From CAZXMB01 sp964641715 (GTDB taxonomy: Bacteria; Desulfobacterota; BSN033; UBA1163), in NCBI GenBank assembly GCA_964641715.1, contig CAZXMB010000035.1, forward strand, positions 1 through 20,858: DNA of 20,858 bases. The letters run 5' to 3'. Every line of letters starts with the position of its first letter. Position 1 is the first letter of the stretch. The notes under the pieces are model-generated. The model did no database searches, was not told the DNA's origin, and saw nothing but the letters and a program-made list of their open reading frames with translations. The translations under genes were made by a program, and so were the position numbers. Positions 14,386-20,858 of this stretch are shown here, piece after piece.

Positions 14386-15891
14386 ATTCGGTTCTTACTG
14401 ATCGACCCCCCTCATAAGATCTGGACCATTCTTCGGGCCTGGGTCCCTTCTCCCGGATGCCTCCAGCTCTTGGCCTATCTGGAAAGGGAAGGGCTCGAAA
14501 TCGAATATATGGATTGTACCCTGAACGAAAATCCCTGGGGAGATCTTGAAGAGAAGATCCGGAGAGAGAAGCCTGAGGTGGTTGGCATCTCGGTCATCTG
14601 CACTGCCTTCATCTATGACGGAATAAACGCCGCCAATCTGATCAAGGCCATCAGCCCAAAAACGATCATCATCATGGGCGGAGAGCATCCTTCCTTTATG
14701 GCAGAGGAGACCCTCAGGGACTGCCCTGCCATTGATTATATCTGTGTCGGAGAAGGAGAGGTGACCCTCACCGAATTCCTCAAAGCCATCGAGAGAAAAG
14801 AGGATCTCTCCAAAATTTTAGGCCTTGCCTTCCTGGATGGGAAAGGAGATTTCATCTATACAGGAGACAGACCCTTTATTGAAGACCTGAATACCTTACC
14901 CCTTCCCGCCTACCATCTCGCCAGGATGGAGCATCCCTATGTGGGGATTCCTTCAGAAGGAACCCGGGGGCTGGTCATCAACTTCTCAAGGGGATGTACC
15001 TGGGATTGCTCCTTCTGCTCAGAATCCGCTTTTTATAAGAGAAGGTGGAGAAAAAAGAACCCGAAACTGATCGCTGATGAGCTGGAACTCCTCAAGGAGA
15101 AGTATCACCGGGACATCTTCTATGTAGGAGATAACACCTTCAATGTAACGCGGGATCAAGGAATCGGTTTTATCGAGGAGATGCTTAAAAGGAAAACGAA
15201 CCAGCGATTCTGGCTTCAATCGAGAGCGGATCTGATTCTCCGCGATGAGGACCTGCTGGATGGCTTTCGGGAGGCAGGTGTTTATCAATTCATGTTAGGT
15301 TTAGAATACCATACGGACAACGTGCTTCAGGAAATCCATAAGCGCCTTTCTGTGGAGCAGGTCGTTAATGCGATGAAACTTTTAAAAAAACATAAATTGA
15401 TGGTCATGGCAACCCTGCTCATCGGTCACTGGGAAGAGACAGAAGAGGATCGGGATGCCTTCCTGAAATTCTTTGGAAAGTACGTGGACCACTTCGGCCT
15501 CAACATCATCACCCCTCTCCCGGGAACCTCCCTCTTTTACCGGATGAGGGAAATCGGAAGGATCAAGGACCGGGAATATCGAAATTTCGACTACCTCCAT
15601 GCGGTGATGCCGACCCGTGAGGTCGATGATCTTGAACAACTGAACTTCATCTATAAAAACCTGATGAGACGGTATTACTGGAGGCCAAGGGAATTGATCA
15701 AACTCTTTTCCCGAAATCCCATCTTGAGGCACCACCACCGGTTCTATATCACCAGGGTGGCCTTCAACATCATGATGCACGAGATCTTTGGAACCCCGAT
15801 GTGGGTGCAACCCAATTATCAGGAGTATAGGGACTACCTGGTGGAAAGAGGGGATGATCTCCCCTCCGGGCTGATGAGGCTGGTCAGATAA
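14386..15891 (+). CDS. B12-binding-domain radical SAM protein with apparent ATT start
   Basis: I place the start at ATT 14386, seven bases after a perfect AAGGAGG (14372-14378). The frame then reads as the expected N-terminal strand RFLLIDPPHKIWTILRAW of the cobalamin-binding Rossmann fold, 501 residues in all. The first ordinary start in frame, TTG at 14470, would delete 28 residues of that fold. The B12 domain continues to about 145 (EVVGISVICTAFIYDG, TIIIMGGEHPSFMAEE, DYICVGEGEVTLTEFL). The radical SAM site is C204-x3-C208-x2-C211 (SRGCTWDCSFC). The C-terminal region (RRYYWRPRELIKLFSRNP) is BchE-like in style. Such enzymes carry out methylations, cyclisations or rearrangements; the product is unknown. 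It is coupled to the U32 gene. Confidence 0.85.
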   Translation: MRFLLIDPPHKIWTILRAWVPSPGCLQLLAYLEREGLEIEYMDCTLNENPWGDLEEKIRREKPEVVGISVICTAFIYDGINAANLIKAISPKTIIIMGGEHPSFMAEETLRDCPAIDYICVGEGEVTLTEFLKAIERKEDLSKILGLAFLDGKGDFIYTGDRPFIEDLNTLPLPAYHLARMEHPYVGIPSEGTRGLVINFSRGCTWDCSFCSESAFYKRRWRKKNPKLIADELELLKEKYHRDIFYVGDNTFNVTRDQGIGFIEEMLKRKTNQRFWLQSRADLILRDEDLLDGFREAGVYQFMLGLEYHTDNVLQEIHKRLSVEQVVNAMKLLKKHKLMVMATLLIGHWEETEEDRDAFLKFFGKYVDHFGLNIITPLPGTSLFYRMREIGRIKDREYRNFDYLHAVMPTREVDDLEQLNFIYKNLMRRYYWRPRELIKLFSRNPILRHHHRFYITRVAFNIMMHEIFGTPMWVQPNYQEYRDYLVERGDDLPSGLMRLVR

Positions 15892-16211
15892 TCAAACCAT
15901 CTCTTCTGAAGGGCAATCCTCCTTCTCGGGATCAGGGCGATGGGTGCAAATCTCAGGGTGAAGGTCTTTCCCCTTTCATCCCGAAAGGTGAGGTTGAAAA
16001 GATGCGTATCCGCCCCGTAATAATTGTCCCTTGAAAGAAAGATCCTCTCCATTGTGGAGAAGGGTATCCTTAAATCGATCCTCTCACCCCCCTTCCCTTC
16101 CGGGACGTTGAAGAAAAGGGAATCTCCTTTGACCCGGAGCCGGCCCTTTCGTCTCGCCCCTTTGGCAGGAAGACCTCCGTAGTAGTAAGCGCTACAAGCC
16201 CTGGTTATCAT
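15834..16211 (-). CDS. Small basic protein, possibly PH/GRAM-like, convergent with the radical SAM gene
   Basis: The protein is 125 residues from the ATG at 16211 (MITRACSAYYYGG). An in-frame ATG at 16232 would give 132 residues, but it lies upstream of the start site predicted by the promoter at 16223-16251. The sequence GRLRVKGDSLFFNVPEGKGGERIDLRIPFSTMERIFLSRD ... HLFNLTFRDERGKTFTLRF alternates strands in the manner of a PH/GRAM-type beta domain. It ends in a helix (RRRIALQKRWFDYLTSLI). I do not recognise a named family. Its last 58 bp overlap the 3' end of the radical SAM gene on the other strand, so strong transcription of one would produce antisense to the other. The overlapped C-terminal tail (PEGRSSPLSTR) looks unstructured. 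Confidence 0.6.
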   Translation of the reverse strand: MITRACSAYYYGGLPAKGARRKGRLRVKGDSLFFNVPEGKGGERIDLRIPFSTMERIFLSRDNYYGADTHLFNLTFRDERGKTFTLRFAPIALIPRRRIALQKRWFDYLTSLISPEGRSSPLSTR

Positions 16212-16222
16212 CTTTGAGGACC

Positions 16223-16251
16223 AATATAACATCCCTCTAACGTCTGATCAA
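16223..16251 (-). promoter_or_regulatory. Candidate promoter of the small convergent gene
   Basis: On the minus strand TTGATC (16246-16251), 17 nt and TATATT (16223-16228) put the start of transcription at about 16216, only a few bases before the ATG at 16211. The message would be leaderless or nearly so; no Shine-Dalgarno sequence precedes that ATG. Confidence 0.45.
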
Positions 16252-16373
16252 TTTTTATCAGAACCTTAACTCCGGTCATCCGCCAGAGGGTATGAAAAAA
16301 TGAGAATTTGAAAAAAGACAATCCCATCTCAGAGGACAGGACAACCGGAGAAACTGTTAGATCAAAACCTCGC

Positions 16374-17075
16374 TCAATCATTCTTTTCCAGGATGATCCG
16401 TGCATCGATGCCGAGGACCTTTTCTTTATAAGCAAAGACGGGATTAAGCTCGAGATCCTTGATCCCGGGATATCTCTCTATCAAATGGGATATCTTCAGG
16501 ATCACCTCAATTAAGGCCGAAAGATCCACAGGGTCCTTCCCCCGGTATCCCCGGAGTAATGGATAACCCTTAATCTCTTCGATCATCTCCCGGGCGTCTT
16601 TTCGAGTGACCGGAATGAGTCTGAAAGAGACGTCTTTGAGCACCTCGACAAAGATGCCGCCCAGGCCAAACATGATGACAGGACCAAATTGAGGGTCCTT
16701 GCTCGTCCCTACAATCACCTCTGTTCCCGGTTTAGCCATCTTCTGAACGGTGATCCCCTGGATCGTGGCCCAGGGGTAATGGGCCTTGACCCCCTTCAAA
16801 ATATTTTGATAGGCCGATTTTACCTCTGCACCATTATGGAGAGAGAGCCTTACACCCCCTGCATCACTTTTATGGATGATATCAGGGGAAGATATTTTTA
16901 ATGCGACCGGGAAACCCAATCTCTGGCCGATGGAGAGGGCCTCTTTCTGTGTCCTGGCAAGTCGGGTTTCCACTACGGGTATCCCCTCCTGCTTGAGGAA
17001 GGTCTTTGCTTCGAATTCGGTTAAAACGGTCCTCCCCTCTTTCCTCAATTGATCCAAAAAAGAAACCTTCTTCAT
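16374..17075 (-). CDS. acdB: ADP-forming acyl-CoA synthetase, beta subunit (ATP-grasp)
   Basis: The 233 residues match the length of separate archaeal-type ACD beta subunits. The ATP-grasp domain shows VALKISSPDIIHKSDAGGVRLSL, containing H68 (the second phosphohistidine position in this family), and PGTEVIVGTSKDPQFGPVIMFGLGGIFVEVLKDVSFRLIP. LELNPVFAY closes the site. With the alpha subunit it interconverts acyl-CoA + ADP + Pi and acid + ATP + CoA. In fermentative anaerobes this usually runs toward ATP formation. The start overlaps the alpha-subunit stop by ATGA (17072-17075), so translation is coupled and 1:1 assembly is expected. In many bacteria the two are fused in one chain; here they are separate. 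Substrate range is not readable. Confidence 0.9.
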   Translation of the reverse strand: MKKVSFLDQLRKEGRTVLTEFEAKTFLKQEGIPVVETRLARTQKEALSIGQRLGFPVALKISSPDIIHKSDAGGVRLSLHNGAEVKSAYQNILKGVKAHYPWATIQGITVQKMAKPGTEVIVGTSKDPQFGPVIMFGLGGIFVEVLKDVSFRLIPVTRKDAREMIEEIKGYPLLRGYRGKDPVDLSALIEVILKISHLIERYPGIKDLELNPVFAYKEKVLGIDARIILEKND

Positions 17076-18487
17076 CGCTTTTCTCCCTTTCTTCTCATCG
17101 CATATCGGGATGCCATCCCCAATGCCTTGATGGCCATTTCCAGACCCTCGAATACAGGAAACCCGATCTCCTCAAGCCGGCGGGTCATCTCATGGATGAG
17201 CGGTGATCTTGGGCCGTAGACCCAGGTGGCTACGGGTTTCTCATTGATCTCCTTGAATTGACGGTAAATCCTTAAATATTCATCCACAGACTCTTCGGAG
17301 GGTCCGGTCCAAACCACATTGAAGACGCAATCAATACGATCATCCTTCAGAACGGCTTCGACGATTTCGGGATAGATGGACAGATAATGGTTGACCACAG
17401 CCATGGGCGGACCGATATCGACGATGGTTTTCCCCAGATGAGGGGAAACCGCATTTAACCTTTTCATCGTCTCAGGGGAGAGTCCGGGGACGGAAAGACC
17501 GTGTTTCGCTGCCTCATCGATAGCTAAGACCCCCACTCCTCCGGTAAAGGTGATGATTCCCAGCCGATTCCCTTTCGGGAGGGGTTGGGTTGAAAAGATC
17601 TTTGGCAACTCAAATAGCTCATTAAAACTTTCGAGCCGAAGCAGGCCTGACTGTCTGCAGGCCGCCTCAAAAATCCGATCATCCACGGCCAGCGAACCGG
17701 TGTGGGAAGAGGAAACCTTTGCACCCTCCTTTGTGCGACCGGATTTCAGGATGAGAACGGGCTTCGTGGCAATGACCCTCTTTGAAATCTTCGTGAACCT
17801 CTGGCCATCGTGAATGCCTTCAAGATAGAGGGTGATGACCTTCGTATCCGCATCGCTTTCAAGGTATTCCAGAAGATCACATTCGTCCACATCGCATTTA
17901 TTCCCGAAATCGCATATCTTGCTCACACCGTAACCGAGATCCCCGTAAGGGAAAGCCTGGGGATTGATCATCCCGGTCTGGGCGCAGAGGGCAATCCCTC
18001 CTGCCCTGACCTTTTCATATCCGAGCTCGTAGGGATTGGGGAGGACGCCTCTGGATGGATTGGCAATGCCTGCCGTATTGGGACCGATGATCCGGATTCC
18101 CCCTCTCCTGGCAATTCCGACGATCTCTCTCTGCAGTCTGGCTCCCTCTTCATCCCTTTCGGCAAAACCATCTGAAACGACAACGGCCGCCTTAACTCCT
18201 CTTTCCACACACTCCCTCAGGATTCCGGGGACGGACCGGCAGCCTGTGATGATGAGGACCAGATCGATGGGGGCGTTGATCTCTTTAACGGAAGGGTAGA
18301 CCTTCAGACCCAGGATTTCCCTGTACGAAGGATTGACCGGATAAATCTTTCCATTAAATCCGGCCTTCAATAAAGTCCTGATCACCACATGACCGCCAAA
18401 AAAGCCCTCTCTCAATAATCCGATGACCGCAATACTTTTGGGGTCGAAAAAGTAAGAAAGAGGATTCCCTGGCGATGAATTTCTCAT
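17072..18487 (-). CDS. acdA: ADP-forming acyl-CoA synthetase, alpha subunit (CoA-binding/ligase domains)
   Basis: The protein has 471 residues. The N-terminal CoA-binding Rossmann domain is visible as FFDPKSIAVIGLLREGFFGGHVV and KIYPVNPSYREILGLKVYPSV. It is followed by a succinyl-CoA-ligase-like domain (GIRIIGPNTAGIANPSRGVLP, GGIALCAQTGMINPQAFPYG, DFGNKCDVDECDLLEYLESD). The catalytic phosphohistidine is H262 in KVSSSHTGSLAVDD. The glycine-rich LGIITFTGGVGVLAIDEAAKHGL belongs to the second ligase domain. It forms the acyl-CoA site and, with the beta subunit, carries out substrate-level phosphorylation or acid activation. The gene is the first of a two-gene operon and is divergent from an MFS transporter at 18629, which suggests a shared organic acid substrate. 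The ribosome binding site (AGGGGGAC) is moderate. Confidence 0.9.
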   Translation of the reverse strand: MRNSSPGNPLSYFFDPKSIAVIGLLREGFFGGHVVIRTLLKAGFNGKIYPVNPSYREILGLKVYPSVKEINAPIDLVLIITGCRSVPGILRECVERGVKAAVVVSDGFAERDEEGARLQREIVGIARRGGIRIIGPNTAGIANPSRGVLPNPYELGYEKVRAGGIALCAQTGMINPQAFPYGDLGYGVSKICDFGNKCDVDECDLLEYLESDADTKVITLYLEGIHDGQRFTKISKRVIATKPVLILKSGRTKEGAKVSSSHTGSLAVDDRIFEAACRQSGLLRLESFNELFELPKIFSTQPLPKGNRLGIITFTGGVGVLAIDEAAKHGLSVPGLSPETMKRLNAVSPHLGKTIVDIGPPMAVVNHYLSIYPEIVEAVLKDDRIDCVFNVVWTGPSEESVDEYLRIYRQFKEINEKPVATWVYGPRSPLIHEMTRRLEEIGFPVFEGLEMAIKALGMASRYAMRRKGEKR

Positions 18488-18530
18488 TCTGTCCCCCTGG
18501 TGATGACTCTCGCTTGAAAAATCTGCTTAA

Positions 18531-18610
18531 AGTTAAACCATTTTAGAATGGGATTTCAACTTTTTGTGAATCTTTTTTCCATTGACATCTTATCCTCCCT
18601 CTACTAATTT
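18531..18610. promoter_or_regulatory. Back-to-back promoters of the acd operon and the MFS gene, with a near-palindrome
   Basis: On the minus strand TTGAAA (18554-18559), 17 nt and TTAACT (18531-18536) serve acdA. On the plus strand TTGACA (18582-18587), 17 nt and TAATTT (18605-18610) serve the transporter. The near-palindrome CCATTTTAGAATGG (18538-18551) lies in the acdA spacer and upstream of the transporter -35. A single regulator could therefore act on both. Confidence 0.5.
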
Positions 18611-18628
18611 TAAAAGGTAAGGGATCCA

Positions 18629-19906
18629 TTGAAAGAGAAGAACATAGCCCGTTTTAACTGGTCCATTGTCGTTTCCTGTTTCTTCACCCTTGCTCTGGTC
18701 TATGGGGTCTGGTATTCCTTTTCTATCTTCTTTGTCTCCCTTTTAAAAGAATTTGGCTGGAGCCGCTCCGTCGGGGCGGGTGCCTTCTCCTTATTTATCA
18801 TTGTCAGCAGTATCATCAGTCCTTTTGTAGGAAGTATGGTTTCTTCCGCACATCCCCACAGAGTGCTCATCGGGGGATCGCTCCTGTTGGGGGCAGGACT
18901 CACCCTCTGCAGTTTTACCCGGACATGGTGGCATTTTTACCTCTCCTTCAGCTTCATCACCGCTTCTGGTCTTGGGGCAGCCGGCTGGGTACCCAATATC
19001 ACCCTCATCCAGCGATGGTTTAAAGAGAAGAGAGGCATGGCCATGGGAATCGTATCAGCAGGGATAGGGATTGGGATTTTAATCTGTGTTCCTTCCATAC
19101 AATATCTCATCATTCAGGTGGGATGGCGTATGGCCTATCGAATCATGGCCGTATTCATCCCTCTTGTGGTGATCTTTCTGGCCACTCTTTTTTTGAGACA
19201 ACCTCCTCCCTCTCCTTCCCATCAGATCGAAGTGGAAATTCCTTTAAAGACCGGAAGAGATCCCCTGGTGATCGACGAAGAATGGGCTTCCCGTTCATGG
19301 ACGGTCCGAAAGGCGATGGCCACGCGGCCCTTCTGGCTTCTGACATTGGCTTTCTTATTGGGAAGTTTCATCATCCAATCGGTTTTCGCCCACCAGGTCG
19401 CCTTTTTTATGGACTGCGGGCTCGAACCCCTTCCCGCCTCCTATATAGTGGGGATTGTTGGTGTCGTCAGTATTGGAAGCAAAATCCTCTGGGGAATCAT
19501 GGCGGATCAGAGGGGAAGGGAGATGATTTATACCATAGGAATTACCTGCACCCTCCTCGGGTTACTGTCATTGATCTTATACAGCCAAATGCCCGTTTCA
19601 AGCTTCCCTTATTTTTATGCGCTTTTCTTCGGGTCAGGATATGCTGTTCAGGCAGCCCTTCCTCCTCTCATCATAGCGGATTTTTTTGAGGGGCAGGCCT
19701 ATGGAGAAATCTTCGGAACACTCATGGTCTTTGTAGGAGTAGGCGGGGCGGCGGGAGCCTGGTTTGCTGGCTTTCTTTATGACCGGACAGGAAGTTACCT
19801 GCCTGTTTTTATGATCATGATTGCCTGCGCGGTTATTTCCTGTCTGAATGTATGGAAGGCCAGTCCCCGGAAGGTCAGGAGCGTCCCCGGCAAATTGCAC
19901 CCCTGA
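18629..19906 (+). CDS. MFS transporter, monocarboxylate/oxalate-formate antiporter type
   Basis: The protein has 425 residues and about twelve membrane helices with a central cytoplasmic loop near 190-235 (RQPPPSPSHQIEVEIPLKTGRD). The motif-A-like loop QRWFKEKRGMAMGIVSAGIGIG and the N-terminal VYGVWYSFSIFFVSLLKEFGWSRS are typical of MCT/OFA carboxylate carriers. The second half carries ILWGIMADQRGRE and YDRTGSYLPVF. The start is TTG at 18629 with AGGTAAGGGA upstream; no ATG is available near the beginning of the first helix. It is located in the inner membrane and is likely to import or exchange a short organic acid. Its divergent neighbour, the ADP-forming acyl-CoA synthetase, would activate that acid or release it. 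The exact substrate is unknown. Confidence 0.87.
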   Translation: MKEKNIARFNWSIVVSCFFTLALVYGVWYSFSIFFVSLLKEFGWSRSVGAGAFSLFIIVSSIISPFVGSMVSSAHPHRVLIGGSLLLGAGLTLCSFTRTWWHFYLSFSFITASGLGAAGWVPNITLIQRWFKEKRGMAMGIVSAGIGIGILICVPSIQYLIIQVGWRMAYRIMAVFIPLVVIFLATLFLRQPPPSPSHQIEVEIPLKTGRDPLVIDEEWASRSWTVRKAMATRPFWLLTLAFLLGSFIIQSVFAHQVAFFMDCGLEPLPASYIVGIVGVVSIGSKILWGIMADQRGREMIYTIGITCTLLGLLSLILYSQMPVSSFPYFYALFFGSGYAVQAALPPLIIADFFEGQAYGEIFGTLMVFVGVGGAAGAWFAGFLYDRTGSYLPVFMIMIACAVISCLNVWKASPRKVRSVPGKLHP

Positions 19907-19968
19907 TCTTTAATCAATGTTGTTGTGGGGCAAGGGCAAGCATAAGGGAGATGATCACTTTATACTCT

Positions 19969-20858
19969 TCACTTTAAAATTTGGACTTCGAGGAATAAGT
20001 CTCCCCGGTGGCCATCCTGATCTGACCGGCCCAAACCCCTCAAGCGCAGGCGTGTCCCATCCTCCACTGCCGGTGGAACGGTCACAATGATATTCCTTTT
20101 CTTCAGTCCCTGAGAGATCGCAACCAGTTTGCGCGTCCCCCGGGAAGCCTCATTTGGAGTGAGCCTGATCATCCCGTAGACATCCAATTCTTCCGGAAGA
20201 AATTGGGGAGAGATAGTTTGAAGGCGGGGGGTTTTCTTCCTCTCAGTGTAATGGCGGAGCCCCATGTCCAAACCTGTTCTCGGAATCCAGTCGAATATCT
20301 TGACACAGATCAGGCCAGCGATAAATCCGCCGATGTGGGCCCAGAAGGCAATGCCTCCGACATTTCTCGGGGCAAGGCCTGCAGAGAACAATTGCAAGAG
20401 AAACCAGTAACCGAGAAAGACAAAAGCAGGAATCTCAATGAACTGGAAAAAGAAGAAGATGGGGATGAGTGTCAGGATCCTGGAACGGGGATAAAGGAGA
20501 AGATAGGCTCCCATAACCCCCGAGATGGCTCCGCTTGCGCCAATGGTGGGGATTTTTGAGTCCCAGTTGGTATAAAGGTGAACAAGGCCAGAGGCAACTC
20601 CACAGAGAAGATAAAAGAAAAGATAACGGAAATGACCGAGCCTGTCCTCAACGTTATCTCCGAAGATGTAGAGGAACCACATATTCCCGAGGATGTGAAA
20701 CAATCCCCCGTGAAGAAACATTGATGTGAGAAAAGGCAGCCACTGTTCAAACCTTGTGAACTGGATGGCGATTCCCGGATCGGTATATCGAACGGGGGTG
20801 ATCCCATAGAGAAAAAAGGCTTCTTTCAGATGCGGACCCTGAGAGAGCTGCCATAAAA
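19969..20858 (-). CDS. Rhomboid intramembrane serine protease fused to a DnaJ C-terminal-like domain (5' end outside the window)
   Basis: The frame is open to the window edge, adding 45 residues (for example GPHLKEAFFLYGITPVRYTD) before the internal MFLHGG, so the true start is outside. The rhomboid core has FLHGGLFHILGNMWFLYIFGDNVED, the catalytic Ser in TIGASGAISGVMGAY and the catalytic His in AFWAHIGGFIAGL; the dyad is intact. After a linker, the last 70 residues read VYGMIRLTPNEASRGTRKLV ... NIIVTVPPAVEDGTRLRLRG ... HRGDLFLEVQILK. This matches the C-terminal substrate-binding/dimer domain of DnaJ/CbpA-type cochaperones, without a J domain or zinc fingers in view. The protein should cleave membrane helices; the fused domain may hold substrate or oligomerise it. 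It converges with the MFS gene over a 62-bp gap that shows no clear terminator. Confidence 0.88.
   Translation of the reverse strand, partial: LWQLSQGPHLKEAFFLYGITPVRYTDPGIAIQFTRFEQWLPFLTSMFLHGGLFHILGNMWFLYIFGDNVEDRLGHFRYLFFYLLCGVASGLVHLYTNWDSKIPTIGASGAISGVMGAYLLLYPRSRILTLIPIFFFFQFIEIPAFVFLGYWFLLQLFSAGLAPRNVGGIAFWAHIGGFIAGLICVKIFDWIPRTGLDMGLRHYTERKKTPRLQTISPQFLPEELDVYGMIRLTPNEASRGTRKLVAISQGLKKRNIIVTVPPAVEDGTRLRLRGLGRSDQDGHRGDLFLEVQILK

Noticed and set aside
16208..16435. Minus-strand frame between acdB and the small protein
   Set aside because: It overlaps the acdB 3' end and the promoter of the next gene, and the peptide has no recognisable structure or start signal.
17810..18175. 121-residue plus-strand frame
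   Set aside because: It lies fully antisense to acdA, whose motifs and catalytic His are clear; long shadow frames are expected there.

Overview
The window looks like chromosome of an anaerobic bacterium, most likely a deltaproteobacterium in the broad sense (Desulfobacterota). This is inferred from gene content: a tungstate ABC transporter, a two-subunit ADP-forming acyl-CoA synthetase, a U32 protein paired with a B12-binding radical SAM enzyme, TolB-like/TPR membrane proteins, and CCCCCTTT/AAAGGGGG hairpin repeats. No rRNA, tRNA, CRISPR array, transposase or phage gene is visible, so there is no phylogenetic marker and the assignment is soft.

Left part (1-6360) is accessory-like. It opens with the 5' end of a minus-strand Tat-exported protein. 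Two long paralogous membrane proteins follow (531-2519 and 4383-6360). Each has an unrecognised N-terminal cytoplasmic domain, one membrane helix, a TolB-like (FlgO-type) domain and TPR repeats. The second copy carries a +1 frameshift in a G5 run. Both start from matching promoters: the same -35, a 16-nt spacer, and a 20-bp palindrome just after the -10 whose central bases differ in a compensated way. Between them lie a 170-bp inverted-repeat-bounded element, a ribbon-helix-helix/PIN (VapBC-type) toxin-antitoxin pair with a textbook promoter-operator, a small secreted protein of unknown function, and an orphan terminator-like hairpin.

Middle (6386-10428) is a minus-strand tungstate uptake operon: a HTH/periplasmic-binding-like regulator, then tupA, tupB and tupC. 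It has a strong promoter with two 12-bp direct repeats 20 bp apart just upstream. Both internal spacers of the transporter operon are occupied by repeats: a 132-bp element with imperfect terminal inverted repeats (tupA-tupB), and a 98-bp degenerate heptamer array (tupB-tupC).

The region 10507-13034 carries an aminotransferase, an Fe/Mn superoxide dismutase and a small heat-shock protein, with clear terminators. At 13105-15891 a U32 Fe-S protein with two Cys clusters is followed by a B12-binding radical SAM protein whose only good start appears to be ATT. A small protein converges on it with a 58-bp overlap. At 16374-19906 the split ADP-forming acyl-CoA synthetase (acdA-acdB, 4-bp overlap) is divergent from an MFS carboxylate-type transporter, which suggests uptake and activation of an organic acid. 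The window closes with a 5'-truncated rhomboid protease fused to a DnaJ C-terminal-like domain.

Coordinates and motifs were read by eye. No database search, folding or profile search was run.
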